Source: JBFHES01 sp041584015 (GTDB lineage Bacteria > Bacteroidota > Bacteroidia > Bacteroidales > M50B96). From it: DNA of 6,775 nt. Each line of letters begins with the position of its first letter. The stretch's first letter is position 1. Positions 1 to 6,049 of the stretch are shown in pieces. The stretch is from positions 1-6,775 of the forward strand of contig JBFHES010000251.1 in assembly GCA_041584015.1 (NCBI GenBank), given 5' to 3'. The notes below the pieces were generated by a model, which saw only the letters and a program-made list of their open reading frames with translations, was not told the DNA's origin and searched no databases. The position numbers and the translations under genes were made by a program.

Positions 1-896
1 CCCTTAAGGTCTTCGTAGCCTTTTTTGTCCATCCATTCTTCTACATCCTTTAGCATTGTGCCAATGTATTCAATTTTGTTTTTGTAAAGCGTACTAACCA
101 CTTGAACGGTGTCGGCTCCTGCTAAAATCATTTTAATTACATCTTTCCCTGAATAGATACCCGTGTTGCTGCAAATCTGTGCGTCAAGCTCACCATAAAG
201 CAGTCCGGCGTATCGTAGTGGTAATCGGTTGTCGCCGCCACCACTTAAGTTATAAGCATAGAAATTAGCCTCGGTTTCAATATCAATGTCTGGTTGGAAT
301 AGATTGTTGAATAAAACAAAACCTTTAGCACCTGCCTCATCCATACGTTTAATTACACTTAAAATGTTGGTGTAGAACGGACTTAGCTTAATTGCTATTG
401 GAATTTTGATTGCTTGGGCAATAGCCTTTACAGTTTCAATTTGCTCTGCAATAATGTCTTTTCCGCATACTTCAAAGTCTTTAGGGAATGAGTAGAAGTT
501 TAGCTCAATTCCATCGACACCTGTTGCTTCAATTCGTTTTGCATAATCAACCCACGATTCAGTATAAACCGCATTGAGACTTGCAAAAACCGGTATGTTC
601 ACCGCATTTTTTGCATTCGCGAGATTCATTAAATATTCCTCCGGGCCAGCATGTTCAACATCCGGAAAAAGATTAATCATCTCAGCATTCCTGTCGGAAT
701 ACTCGTTCACCTGATTGTGTAGTTCTAAATTTTCTAATTGAATTTGTTCCTCAAATAGTGATTTGAAAACAATTGCAGCTGCGCCCGCAGCTTCCATCCT
801 TTTTAGCGAAGCAATATCAGTAACCATGTTATTTGCTCCAACGATGATTGGATTCTTAAGATCGACACCCAGGTACTTTGTTTGTAGATTTGCCAT
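1..896 (-). CDS. dihydroorotate dehydrogenase-like FMN protein (C-terminus cut by window edge)
   Basis: The frame reads open from an ATG at 896 to the left edge (298 codons, no stop), so the C-terminus is missing; family members are about 330 residues, so little is lost. It is a TIM-barrel flavoprotein of the DHOD-like group. Visible landmarks are N-terminal KYLGVDLKNPIIVGA (7-21), FKSLFEE (44-50) with the FMN-site Lys45, ASLNAVYTESWVDYAKRIE (105-123), ELN (131-133), AIKLSP (168-173), FNNLFQPDIDIET (196-208) and the phosphate-binding TGIYSGKDVIKMILAGAD (245-262). This group keeps the FMN site but has lost catalytic residues of true pyrimidine-pathway DHODs, and its reaction is not established. 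Here the usual N-x-S-C/S-P-N loop reads NFYSFPKD (133-140). It should not be read as PyrD. The start is set by the conserved N-terminus; no Shine-Dalgarno is evident. Confidence 0.93.
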   Translation of the reverse strand, partial: MANLQTKYLGVDLKNPIIVGANNMVTDIASLKRMEAAGAAAIVFKSLFEEQIQLENLELHNQVNEYSDRNAEMINLFPDVEHAGPEEYLMNLANAKNAVNIPVFASLNAVYTESWVDYAKRIEATGVDGIELNFYSFPKDFEVCGKDIIAEQIETVKAIAQAIKIPIAIKLSPFYTNILSVIKRMDEAGAKGFVLFNNLFQPDIDIETEANFYAYNLSGGGDNRLPLRYAGLLYGELDAQICSNTGIYSGKDVIKMILAGADTVQVVSTLYKNKIEYIGTMLKDVEEWMDKKGYEDLK

Positions 897-1116
897 AACA
901 AAGAGTTATTTTAATGAAGTTAATATTATCTTAAAAACAGGAGATATCCTGATTTGTTCTAAATAATTCTTGGAAATATACTAAATATTAGCAGGCAAAT
1001 GGAAGCTTTGTGTTTAAATAATGTACTGATAAGCTTCAATTTTATCGGTAGTTAAAAAGGCAAAGCTAAAAAGGTTGTTATACTGGATATTATCAGAATA
1101 TTTGCAAATCAACTCT
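897..1116. other. intergenic spacer, AT-rich, no gene seen
   Basis: This 220-base gap separates the Gfo/Idh-type oxidoreductase stop from the DHOD-like start, both on the minus strand. It holds one exact TAnnTTTG box (1061-1068, minus) and a 7-bp inverted repeat, gaagctt at 1002-1008 with aagcttc at 1031-1037, around a 22-base loop. Neither arm is followed by a T-run in the transcribed direction, so no terminator can be called. No RNA gene or conserved riboswitch core was recognised. Confidence 0.5.
1061..1068 (-). promoter_or_regulatory. candidate -7 box for the DHOD-like gene
   Basis: On the minus strand this reads TAGCTTTG, an exact match to the Bacteroidetes TAnnTTTG -7 element. It lies in the 220-base gap between two minus-strand genes and would give a leader of roughly 160 nt before the ATG at 896. 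No TTTG -33 box is found at the usual 17-23 base distance, so this is a weak call by consensus only. Confidence 0.3.
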
Positions 1117-2094
1117 TTACAAACTTATCGGAGGCATCATTTTTAGGATCTTAAGCGCAATGTCCAGAGCTGCATAACCATCATCAATAGTAACAGGCGG
1201 AGGAGTATTATTGATGATTGCATCGTGAAAGCATTTGAGTTCTTCCTTAATGGCATTGCTTTTAATTACTTCGGGTTTTTCAATTGTTATGCCATGCGTT
1301 TTCTGATCAATGCCGGGTATTAATTGCATCTCTGGTGGAAACGGATGACTTAAATTAGGTTTCATCCGGTACACTTCAGCTTCTTTATTAAGAAAATCTA
1401 GTGATATATAGGCATCGCGCTGGAAGATTCTCGTTTTGCGCATTTTATTTAATGAAATTCTACTAGCTGTTAGGTTGGCAACACAGCCATTGTTAAATTC
1501 CAGACGGGCATTGGCAATGTCGGGAGTGTCGCTTATTACTGGCACGCCGCTGGCACTTATTTTACGAACCGTACTTTTAACTATATTCAAAACAATGTCT
1601 ATGTCATGAATCATTAAGTCAAGTACCACAGGAACATCCATGCCTCTTGGATTGTACTGGCCCAAACGATGTGCTTCGATAAAAAGAGGGTTGTTAAAGT
1701 AGGGTTTAACTGCAATAAATGCCGGATTAAAACGCTCCACATGTCCAACCTGTACAGTAACATTGGCTTCGTGCGAGAGCTTAATTAACTTACAGGCTTC
1801 TTCTGATGAATAGGTGATAGGTTTTTCAATGAAAATATGCTTTGAATTTTTAAGGGCATCAACCGCACATTCGAAATGAGACATGGTTGGTGTAACAATG
1901 TCAATTGCATCAACATTTTGAAGTAGCAATTCTGGTGAAGTAAATGGTTTAATACCGAACTCTTTTACGGTCTCAGCAACCTTTTGTGGATCGGGATCGT
2001 AGAAACCAACCAATTCAAAATTTGAAATCTCTTTTATTAGCCCAATGTGAATTTTACCTAAAAATCCGGCACCAAGAACACCAATTCTTACCAT
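1117..2094 (-). CDS. Gfo/Idh/MocA-family NAD(P)-dependent oxidoreductase
   Basis: From the ATG at 2094 this gives 325 residues, a normal length for the family. The N-terminal Rossmann fold has the dinucleotide motif GAGFLG (8-13) and an acidic residue after beta-2 (YDPD, Asp33), which suggests NAD preference. The family catalytic lysine sits in FIEKP (88-92, Lys91). The second domain carries GHVERFNPA (117-125) and DLMIHDIDI (159-167), the latter with the active-site Asp/His pair. These motifs resemble the branch that oxidises UDP-N-acetylhexosamines at C3 (GnnA/WlbA-like), which would place it in surface-sugar synthesis; that is inference, as no partner aminotransferase or glycosyltransferase lies in the window. 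The frame extends upstream to a GTG at 2169 (25 more residues), but the Rossmann strand MVRIGVLGAG begins right at ATG 2094, so that start is preferred. It is transcribed divergently from pcm. Confidence 0.93.
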   Translation of the reverse strand: MVRIGVLGAGFLGKIHIGLIKEISNFELVGFYDPDPQKVAETVKEFGIKPFTSPELLLQNVDAIDIVTPTMSHFECAVDALKNSKHIFIEKPITYSSEEACKLIKLSHEANVTVQVGHVERFNPAFIAVKPYFNNPLFIEAHRLGQYNPRGMDVPVVLDLMIHDIDIVLNIVKSTVRKISASGVPVISDTPDIANARLEFNNGCVANLTASRISLNKMRKTRIFQRDAYISLDFLNKEAEVYRMKPNLSHPFPPEMQLIPGIDQKTHGITIEKPEVIKSNAIKEELKCFHDAIINNTPPPVTIDDGYAALDIALKILKMMPPISL

Positions 2095-2115
2095 AAACGA
2101 AGTATTCTGTTTCGA

Positions 2116-2123
2116 CAAATCTA
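2116..2123 (-). promoter_or_regulatory. candidate -7 promoter box for the Gfo/Idh oxidoreductase
   Basis: On the minus strand this reads TAGATTTG, an exact TAnnTTTG match 21 bases before the ATG at 2094, a plausible spacing for a short leader. No matching TTTG -33 element is seen upstream. If real, transcription would start downstream of the GTG at 2169, which supports the shorter protein. Confidence 0.35.
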
Positions 2124-2253
2124 CTACTTTGAATAGGCCTGTCTTCACTGCGATGTCACAAGTTATCACCTAAATAATTAACAAGCGGCTTCAGTTGAAT
2201 CTAATTAATTATTAATTCTGTTAACAATGCTATTTAAAATTAGCGCATTTAAG

Positions 2254-2261
2254 TAAATTTA
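2254..2261 (+). promoter_or_regulatory. candidate promoter -7 box for pcm
   Basis: TAAATTTA matches the TAnnTTTG element at all but the last base and ends 19 bases before the pcm ATG. A weak TTTA at 2233-2236, 17 bases upstream, could serve as the -33 element. The region is very AT-rich, so chance matches are likely. Confidence 0.28.
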
Positions 2262-2280
2262 CCCATTCGAAATTAAATCT

Positions 2281-2922
2281 ATGTTAGACACCTATAGAGA
2301 CCAAGGCTCAAGAGCAAAGTTAGTGGAGGAGGTTCGTAGTAAAGGAATCAAGGACCAGAAGGTGCTTGCTGCAATGCTGAAAGTGCCGCGACATTTTTTT
2401 ATGGATAGTAGCTTTATACGTCACGCATATCAAGACAAAGCATTCCCAATTGCAGCCGGTCAAACAATCTCACAGCCTTATACGGTTGCATTTCAAACAG
2501 AATTGTTAGAAATAGCGCCAGGACAAAAAGTGCTGGAGATTGGAACTGGGAGTGGCTATCAAACAGCAATTTTGTTAGAGCTGGAGGCTAAAGTATATTC
2601 TATTGAGCGGCAGAAGGAATTGTATTATAATGCAAATGCCGTTCTTTCAAAAATAGGTTATAAGCCACAGTTATTCTGGGGAGATGGCTATATTGGCAAA
2701 GTTGGATACAGCCCTTTTGATAAAATTTTAATTACTGCTGGTGCAACATTCATACCCGAGGATCTAAAAAGTCAACTAAAAGTTGGAGGAATGTTGGTTG
2801 CCCCAATTGGTGAAGGTGGTGGGCAAATCATGACGCGTTTAACTAAAACAAGTGAAACCAGTTTTGCGCGCGAGGAGTTTGGTGATTTTTCCTTTGTACC
2901 GTTTCTAAAAGGAAAGGTATAA
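2281..2922 (+). CDS. pcm: protein-L-isoaspartate O-methyltransferase
   Basis: A 213-residue cytoplasmic enzyme that transfers a methyl group from S-adenosylmethionine to L-isoaspartyl residues in aged proteins, starting their conversion back to aspartate. The full family signature is present: VPRHFF (35-40), the substrate-side loop GQTISQPYTVAFQTELLE (60-77), SAM motif I VLEIGTGSGYQTAIL (84-98), the ribose-binding acid in YSIER (106-110, Glu109), GDGYIGK (134-140) and FDKILITAGA (146-155), followed by LKVGGMLVAPIG (166-177). Length is typical for bacterial enzymes (about 205-225), so it looks intact. The ATG at 2281 is the first in frame and lies at the normal N-terminus; no Shine-Dalgarno is seen. 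It heads a plus-strand group with the MBL-fold hydrolase and the mechanosensitive channel, consistent with a stress and maintenance theme. Confidence 0.96.
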   Translation: MLDTYRDQGSRAKLVEEVRSKGIKDQKVLAAMLKVPRHFFMDSSFIRHAYQDKAFPIAAGQTISQPYTVAFQTELLEIAPGQKVLEIGTGSGYQTAILLELEAKVYSIERQKELYYNANAVLSKIGYKPQLFWGDGYIGKVGYSPFDKILITAGATFIPEDLKSQLKVGGMLVAPIGEGGGQIMTRLTKTSETSFAREEFGDFSFVPFLKGKV

Positions 2923-2973
2923 GGTAATGCTGCTTAACAAGGCAGTTTTATTAATATTGATAAAAATACAATT

Positions 2974-3630
2974 ATGATAAAAGTACATCGATTAGTTTTT
3001 AACGATTTCCAAGAGAATACCTATGTGTTAAGTGCAGAAAATGGTGAATGCATTATTGTAGATGCCGGATGTTATTCTGAAGATGAACAGCAAGTATTGG
3101 TTGATTTTCTGAAGGACAACAAGCTAAAGCCCGTAAGGATGATCAATACACATGGGCATATTGATCATATTTTGGGAGCAGCCTTTGTTTGCGAAGAGTA
3201 TGGACTTAAATTAGAACTACATGAAGAGGACGTTCCTTTAGTTAAAAATGCACCTTCCTATGGAAGTGTTTGGGGTTTTGTGGTTAATAAGCTACCTGAA
3301 CTAGATACTGCCATTACCAATATGGAAGAGGTCACCTTGGCAGAAAATACGCTTAAGTTAATGCATGTTCCGGGACATTCTAAAGGTAGCATTGCTATTT
3401 ATTCCGAAGAAGATAAATTTGTTTTGGTGGGTGATGTGCTTTTTAAAGGAAGTATTGGTAGAACTGATTTGCCTGGCGGTGATTATGATATCCTTATGAA
3501 AAGTATTGGAACAAAACTCATAGTGCTCGACGAGGAAACGGTTGTTTATTCTGGCCATGGCCCGGCAAGTTCTATTGGAATGGAAAAACGTTCGAACCCT
3601 TTTATCACCGATTATTTTAGTAATATATAA
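2974..3630 (+). CDS. MBL-fold metallo-hydrolase, glyoxalase II-like
   Basis: A 218-residue, single-domain cytoplasmic hydrolase of the metallo-beta-lactamase superfamily. All metal ligands for a binuclear site are visible: the THGHIDH motif (59-65; His60, His62, Asp64, His65), His135 in VPGHSKGS (132-139), Asp154 in LVGDVLF (151-157) and His195 in YSGHGP (192-197). GSIGRTDLPGGD (159-170) is typical of the YcbL/GloB-like group. It lacks the C-terminal substrate-binding domain of classical GloB, so hydrolysis of S-lactoylglutathione or another thioester is plausible but the substrate cannot be told. There is a 51-base gap after pcm and only 6 bases before the next gene, so cotranscription is likely. 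No Shine-Dalgarno is evident; the start agrees with the family N-terminus (IKVHRLVFNDFQENTYVL). Confidence 0.93.
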   Translation: MIKVHRLVFNDFQENTYVLSAENGECIIVDAGCYSEDEQQVLVDFLKDNKLKPVRMINTHGHIDHILGAAFVCEEYGLKLELHEEDVPLVKNAPSYGSVWGFVVNKLPELDTAITNMEEVTLAENTLKLMHVPGHSKGSIAIYSEEDKFVLVGDVLFKGSIGRTDLPGGDYDILMKSIGTKLIVLDEETVVYSGHGPASSIGMEKRSNPFITDYFSNI

Positions 3631-3636
3631 TAGATT

Positions 3637-4887
3637 ATGGATACGCTTTCTTTTTTACCAGTTGAGGATTGGGTAAACCATCTTGGCCTCGACGCTGATG
3701 ATGCAGTCTGGATGCGCATGTCAATTTGGATTGTGCTTGTTGGAATAATTGCCATATTATCGGATATATTCGCCAAACGTATATTTCTGGGTATCGTAAA
3801 GCGTGTTGTGCTTAAATCAAAAACCGAATGGGACGATATTTTACTTAAGCGTAAAGTGTTTACACGTCTTGCGCATTTAGCACCGGCTATGGTAGTGTAT
3901 GCATTTGCAACGCTAATGTTCGGAGAGTTTTCTGTTCATCTTGTACAGATTGTTAAAGGAGGTGCAAGTATATATATGTTGATTATTATTATACTAGTAA
4001 TTAATGCCTTTCTAAATGGAGTTCAGGATATTTATAATTCCTATGAAATTTCTAAGGATAAGCCAATAACTGGTTTTGTGCAAGTGGCTAAAATTATTAT
4101 TTATGCAATAATCATCATATCAATAATAGCCATTCTCATAGGCAAATCGCCGGTTATTTTATTTACAGGGCTTGGTGCCATGGCTGCAGTTCTTATTTTA
4201 GTTTTTAAGGATACCATATTAGGCTTTGTGGCTAGTATACAAATGTCAGCCAATGATATGGTTCGTCCGGGCGACTGGATTTCGATGCCTAAACACAACG
4301 CTGATGGAACGGTATTAGAAATTACATTGAACACAGTTAAGGTGCAAAATTGGGATAAAACCATTGCTACTGTGCCTACCTATGCCCTGGTTGCTGATTC
4401 CTTTAACAATTGGCGGGGCATGGAAGAGTCTGGAGGCAGACGTATAAAACGATCCTTATTTCTTGATGTGAATTCTGTGAAGTTTTGCTCTGATGATTTG
4501 TTGGCAAAATTATCTAAGAATGAGCTGCTTTCAGATTATATTACGAACAAGATGGCTGAGTTGGCTTCTTCTCAGAAAAATCCAGAGGATGTTTTTGCTC
4601 GTACGCGTAGGTTAACCAATATAGGCGTTTTTCGAATTTACATGGAACGTTATTTAAAAGTGCATCCAAATATCAATCGCGAAATGACATTTTTAATCAG
4701 GCAATTGCAACCATCAGAAAAAGGTTTGCCGATGGAAATTTATGTGTTTAGCGCTGTTCAGGCATGGGCTCATTATGAGGCAATTCAGGCAGACATATTC
4801 GATCATTTTCTTGCCTTCATCCCAGAGTTCGAGTTGAAGGTGTTCCAGAATCCTACAGGAGAAGACTTTAGAGCATTGGGCTCGTAG
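3637..4887 (+). CDS. ybdG: MscS-family mechanosensitive channel, YbdG-like
   Basis: A 416-residue inner-membrane protein, almost the same length as E. coli YbdG (415). Hydrophobic segments lie near 27-44, 80-95, 111-127 and 148-168, with the pore-lining helix at about 172-200 (ILFTGLGAMAAVLILVFKD). The MscS beta domain follows (NDMVRPGDWISMP, 206-218; GTVLEITLNTVKVQNWD, 224-240). The block NNWRGMEESGGRRIKRS (257-273) and the C-terminal stretch LTNIGVFRIYMERYLKVHP (326-344) with LIRQLQPSEKGLPMEIYVF (353-371) distinguish the YbdG subfamily from small MscS. YbdG-type proteins take part in the response to hypo-osmotic or mild osmotic stress; channel activity here is inferred. It starts 6 bases after the MBL hydrolase stop, so translation is probably linked to that gene. 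The gene looks intact. Confidence 0.94.
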   Translation: MDTLSFLPVEDWVNHLGLDADDAVWMRMSIWIVLVGIIAILSDIFAKRIFLGIVKRVVLKSKTEWDDILLKRKVFTRLAHLAPAMVVYAFATLMFGEFSVHLVQIVKGGASIYMLIIIILVINAFLNGVQDIYNSYEISKDKPITGFVQVAKIIIYAIIIISIIAILIGKSPVILFTGLGAMAAVLILVFKDTILGFVASIQMSANDMVRPGDWISMPKHNADGTVLEITLNTVKVQNWDKTIATVPTYALVADSFNNWRGMEESGGRRIKRSLFLDVNSVKFCSDDLLAKLSKNELLSDYITNKMAELASSQKNPEDVFARTRRLTNIGVFRIYMERYLKVHPNINREMTFLIRQLQPSEKGLPMEIYVFSAVQAWAHYEAIQADIFDHFLAFIPEFELKVFQNPTGEDFRALGS

Positions 4888-4900
4888 GTGCTAATTAATC

Positions 4901-4935
4901 CCAACGGGCTGCTTTCAGGTATTAGCCACGGTTGG
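4901..4935 (+). repeat. imperfect hairpin after ybdG: possible terminator or REP-like palindrome
   Basis: Arms CCAAC (4901-4905) and GTTGG (4931-4935) enclose a second pair, GGCT (4907-4910) and AGCC (4924-4927), around a 13-base loop. The two stems are joined by unpaired bases (one on the left, three on the right). It lies 13 bases past the ybdG stop and is GC-richer than its surroundings. No clean T-run follows, only an AT-rich stretch, so intrinsic termination is not certain. A dispersed REP-type palindrome is the alternative. Confidence 0.4.
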
Positions 4936-4989
4936 TCTACAATATATATTCTATTTCTATATAAAATAGTTGAGACTGCTAATTGCTTC

Positions 4990-5004
4990 TAAAACGAAGT
5001 TTTA
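4990..5004 (+). terminator. weak AT-rich hairpin followed by T-rich stretch
   Basis: TAAAAC and GTTTTA form a perfect 6-bp stem with a GAA loop. A T-rich run (cttttttac, from about 5019) lies about 15 bases downstream, further than expected for an intrinsic terminator, and the stem is only one third G or C at best. It could end readthrough from ybdG before the sigma operon, but chance is a fair explanation. Confidence 0.2.
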
Positions 5005-5013
5005 ACTTAACTA

Positions 5014-5044
5014 TTTACTTTTTTACTAATTGCGTGTAACTTTA
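5014..5044 (+). promoter_or_regulatory. candidate promoter of the sigma/anti-sigma/DUF4252 operon
   Basis: TTTA (5014-5017), a 19-base spacer and TAACTTTA (5037-5044) match the Bacteroidetes TTTG / TAnnTTTG pattern except for A in place of the last G in both boxes; the spacing is ideal. The -7 box ends 28 bases before the sigma factor ATG. It could be a housekeeping promoter or one read by the encoded sigma factor itself; the sequence does not decide. Confidence 0.38.
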
Positions 5045-5072
5045 CAAAAAGTAGATCGTCAAGAAAGCCGGT

Positions 5073-5591
5073 ATGAGTATTCAAGAATTTAATATGAGGG
5101 TATTACCCATTAACGAGCGTTTATATCATTTAGCATATCGCTATTTACGAAGTGCTGCCGACGCAGAGGATGCGGTGCAGGACGTATTCGCTAAGTTATG
5201 GGCAATAAAAGACAAACTCGATGGCTATAAGAGCATTGAGGCATTTGCATATACAGTAACTAAAAATCACTGTTTAGATAAACTTAAAGCGAAAAGAACC
5301 TATTCCATTGAAGACACCTTGCGTGTAGAACCTCGACAGAAAACAGGTACACCGCTTAATGAACTGGAAGTTTCTGAACGCTATAAACTGGTGAAGGAAA
5401 TTATTGAAACGCTTCCGGATCAACAAAAGATTATCATTAAGCTACGTGACTTTGATGAGTTGTCATTTGATGAAATGGCTGAAAGACTTGACATGCAAGT
5501 AAATGCTATACGTGTTAACCTGTCGAGAGCAAGAAAGAAAGTAAGGGAAGAAATTGAAAAAATCTACGATTATGAAGTTGCAGCAAATTGA
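5073..5591 (+). CDS. ECF-type RNA polymerase sigma factor
   Basis: A 172-residue sigma-70-family factor of the extracytoplasmic-function type, with only regions 2 and 4. Region 2 spans about 10-75: the core-binding helix RLYHLAYRYLRSAADAED (16-33), DAVQDVFAKLW (33-43) and the -10 recognition part AFAYTVTKNHCLDKLKAKR (57-75). A linker (about 80-100) leads to region 4 (about 103-160): LPDQQKIIIKLRDFDELSFDEMAERL (114-139), then the helix-turn-helix recognition helix MQVNAIRVNLSRARKKVRE (141-159). It would direct polymerase to a small regulon when freed from its anti-sigma factor, which is encoded next and overlaps this gene's last 20 bases. The ATG at 5073 is the first plausible start and gives the usual length. 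Confidence 0.95.
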   Translation: MSIQEFNMRVLPINERLYHLAYRYLRSAADAEDAVQDVFAKLWAIKDKLDGYKSIEAFAYTVTKNHCLDKLKAKRTYSIEDTLRVEPRQKTGTPLNELEVSERYKLVKEIIETLPDQQKIIIKLRDFDELSFDEMAERLDMQVNAIRVNLSRARKKVREEIEKIYDYEVAAN

Positions 5592-6048
5592 AATACTAGT
5601 TCAGAAATACTATGAGGGGGAGTCAAGCATTGAAGAAGAAAAGCAACTAAAGGAATTCTTTTCCGAGAATGAAGTGCCTGAACATTTACAGGCTATTCAG
5701 GATCAATTAGCTTTTTTTACAAATGCAGTAGATGAAGTACCAGAAATAACCGGGCTGGAAGAGCGCATTAAAGCGAGTCTTGAGCAGCAGCAGAAAGCCG
5801 AGCGTAATTTGCCAAGAATGATTGGAAGAATACTTACTGCTATAGCTGCAACTGTGTTACTTATTTTTGCCATACAAAGCGTACAAGAAAGTTTTAATAA
5901 TATTGAAAGTGATTCTATGGGAACGGCTGTCCCTCTGGAAACCTGCACCGATGAAGTGAAATGTCAGGAAGAAACAGAAATGGTCCTGAAGGATGTATCA
6001 AAAGCGCTCAACGAAATTGATGAATCAGCTAAAAAGGAGATAGACTAA
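5572..6048 (+). CDS. probable anti-sigma factor, single-pass membrane protein
   Basis: 158 residues from the ATG at 5572. The cytoplasmic N-terminal part (1-83) is acidic and helical, with IEILVQKYYEGESSIEEEKQ (6-25), the pattern seen at the start of Bacteroidetes anti-sigma proteins. One membrane segment lies at about 84-103 (ending ATVLLIFAI). A short external domain (104-158) ends in an acidic helix with LKDVSKALNEID (139-150). Two cysteines, Cys125 and Cys131, are the only ones in the protein and lie in that external part. It should hold the upstream sigma factor at the inner membrane and release it on a signal; no zinc-binding HxxxCxxC motif is present. The frame also opens at a TTG (5554), adding six residues, but the ATG fits family N-termini better. 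The start overlaps the sigma gene, suggesting translational coupling. Confidence 0.85.
   Translation: MKLQQIEILVQKYYEGESSIEEEKQLKEFFSENEVPEHLQAIQDQLAFFTNAVDEVPEITGLEERIKASLEQQQKAERNLPRMIGRILTAIAATVLLIFAIQSVQESFNNIESDSMGTAVPLETCTDEVKCQEETEMVLKDVSKALNEIDESAKKEID
6035..6039 (+). promoter_or_regulatory. strong Shine-Dalgarno sequence for the DUF4252 gene
   Basis: AGGAG stands 10 bases before the ATG at 6050, inside the last codons of the anti-sigma gene. It is the only clear Shine-Dalgarno in the window and fixes the start of the DUF4252 protein. Confidence 0.6.
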
Positions 6049-6049
6049 A

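Noticed and set aside
1..896. Calling the left-edge gene pyrD (dihydroorotate dehydrogenase)
   Set aside because: The catalytic loop and several active-site residues differ from true DHODs; it matches the DHOD-like group instead.
763..966. Plus-strand reading frame of 67 codons
   Set aside because: It lies mostly antisense to the conserved N-terminus of the DHOD-like gene and has no family features.
1002..1037. Inverted repeat gaagctt / aagcttc as a terminator or riboswitch
   Set aside because: The stem is 7 bp with a 22-base loop and no T-run follows on the minus strand; no known riboswitch core was recognised.
2930..2950. CTGC/GCAG hairpin followed by TTTTA between pcm and the MBL hydrolase
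   Set aside because: Only four firm base pairs with an 8-base loop; too weak to call a terminator, and the genes may be cotranscribed.
3358..3558. Minus-strand reading frame of 66 codons
   Set aside because: It is antisense to the metal-binding core of the MBL-fold hydrolase and shows no protein signature.
4101..4364. Minus-strand reading frame of 87 codons
   Set aside because: It is antisense to the most conserved part of the ybdG gene; the residues look like a mirror of that gene.
5703..5948. Minus-strand reading frame of 81 codons
   Set aside because: It is antisense to the anti-sigma gene, including its membrane segment, which explains its hydrophobic stretch.
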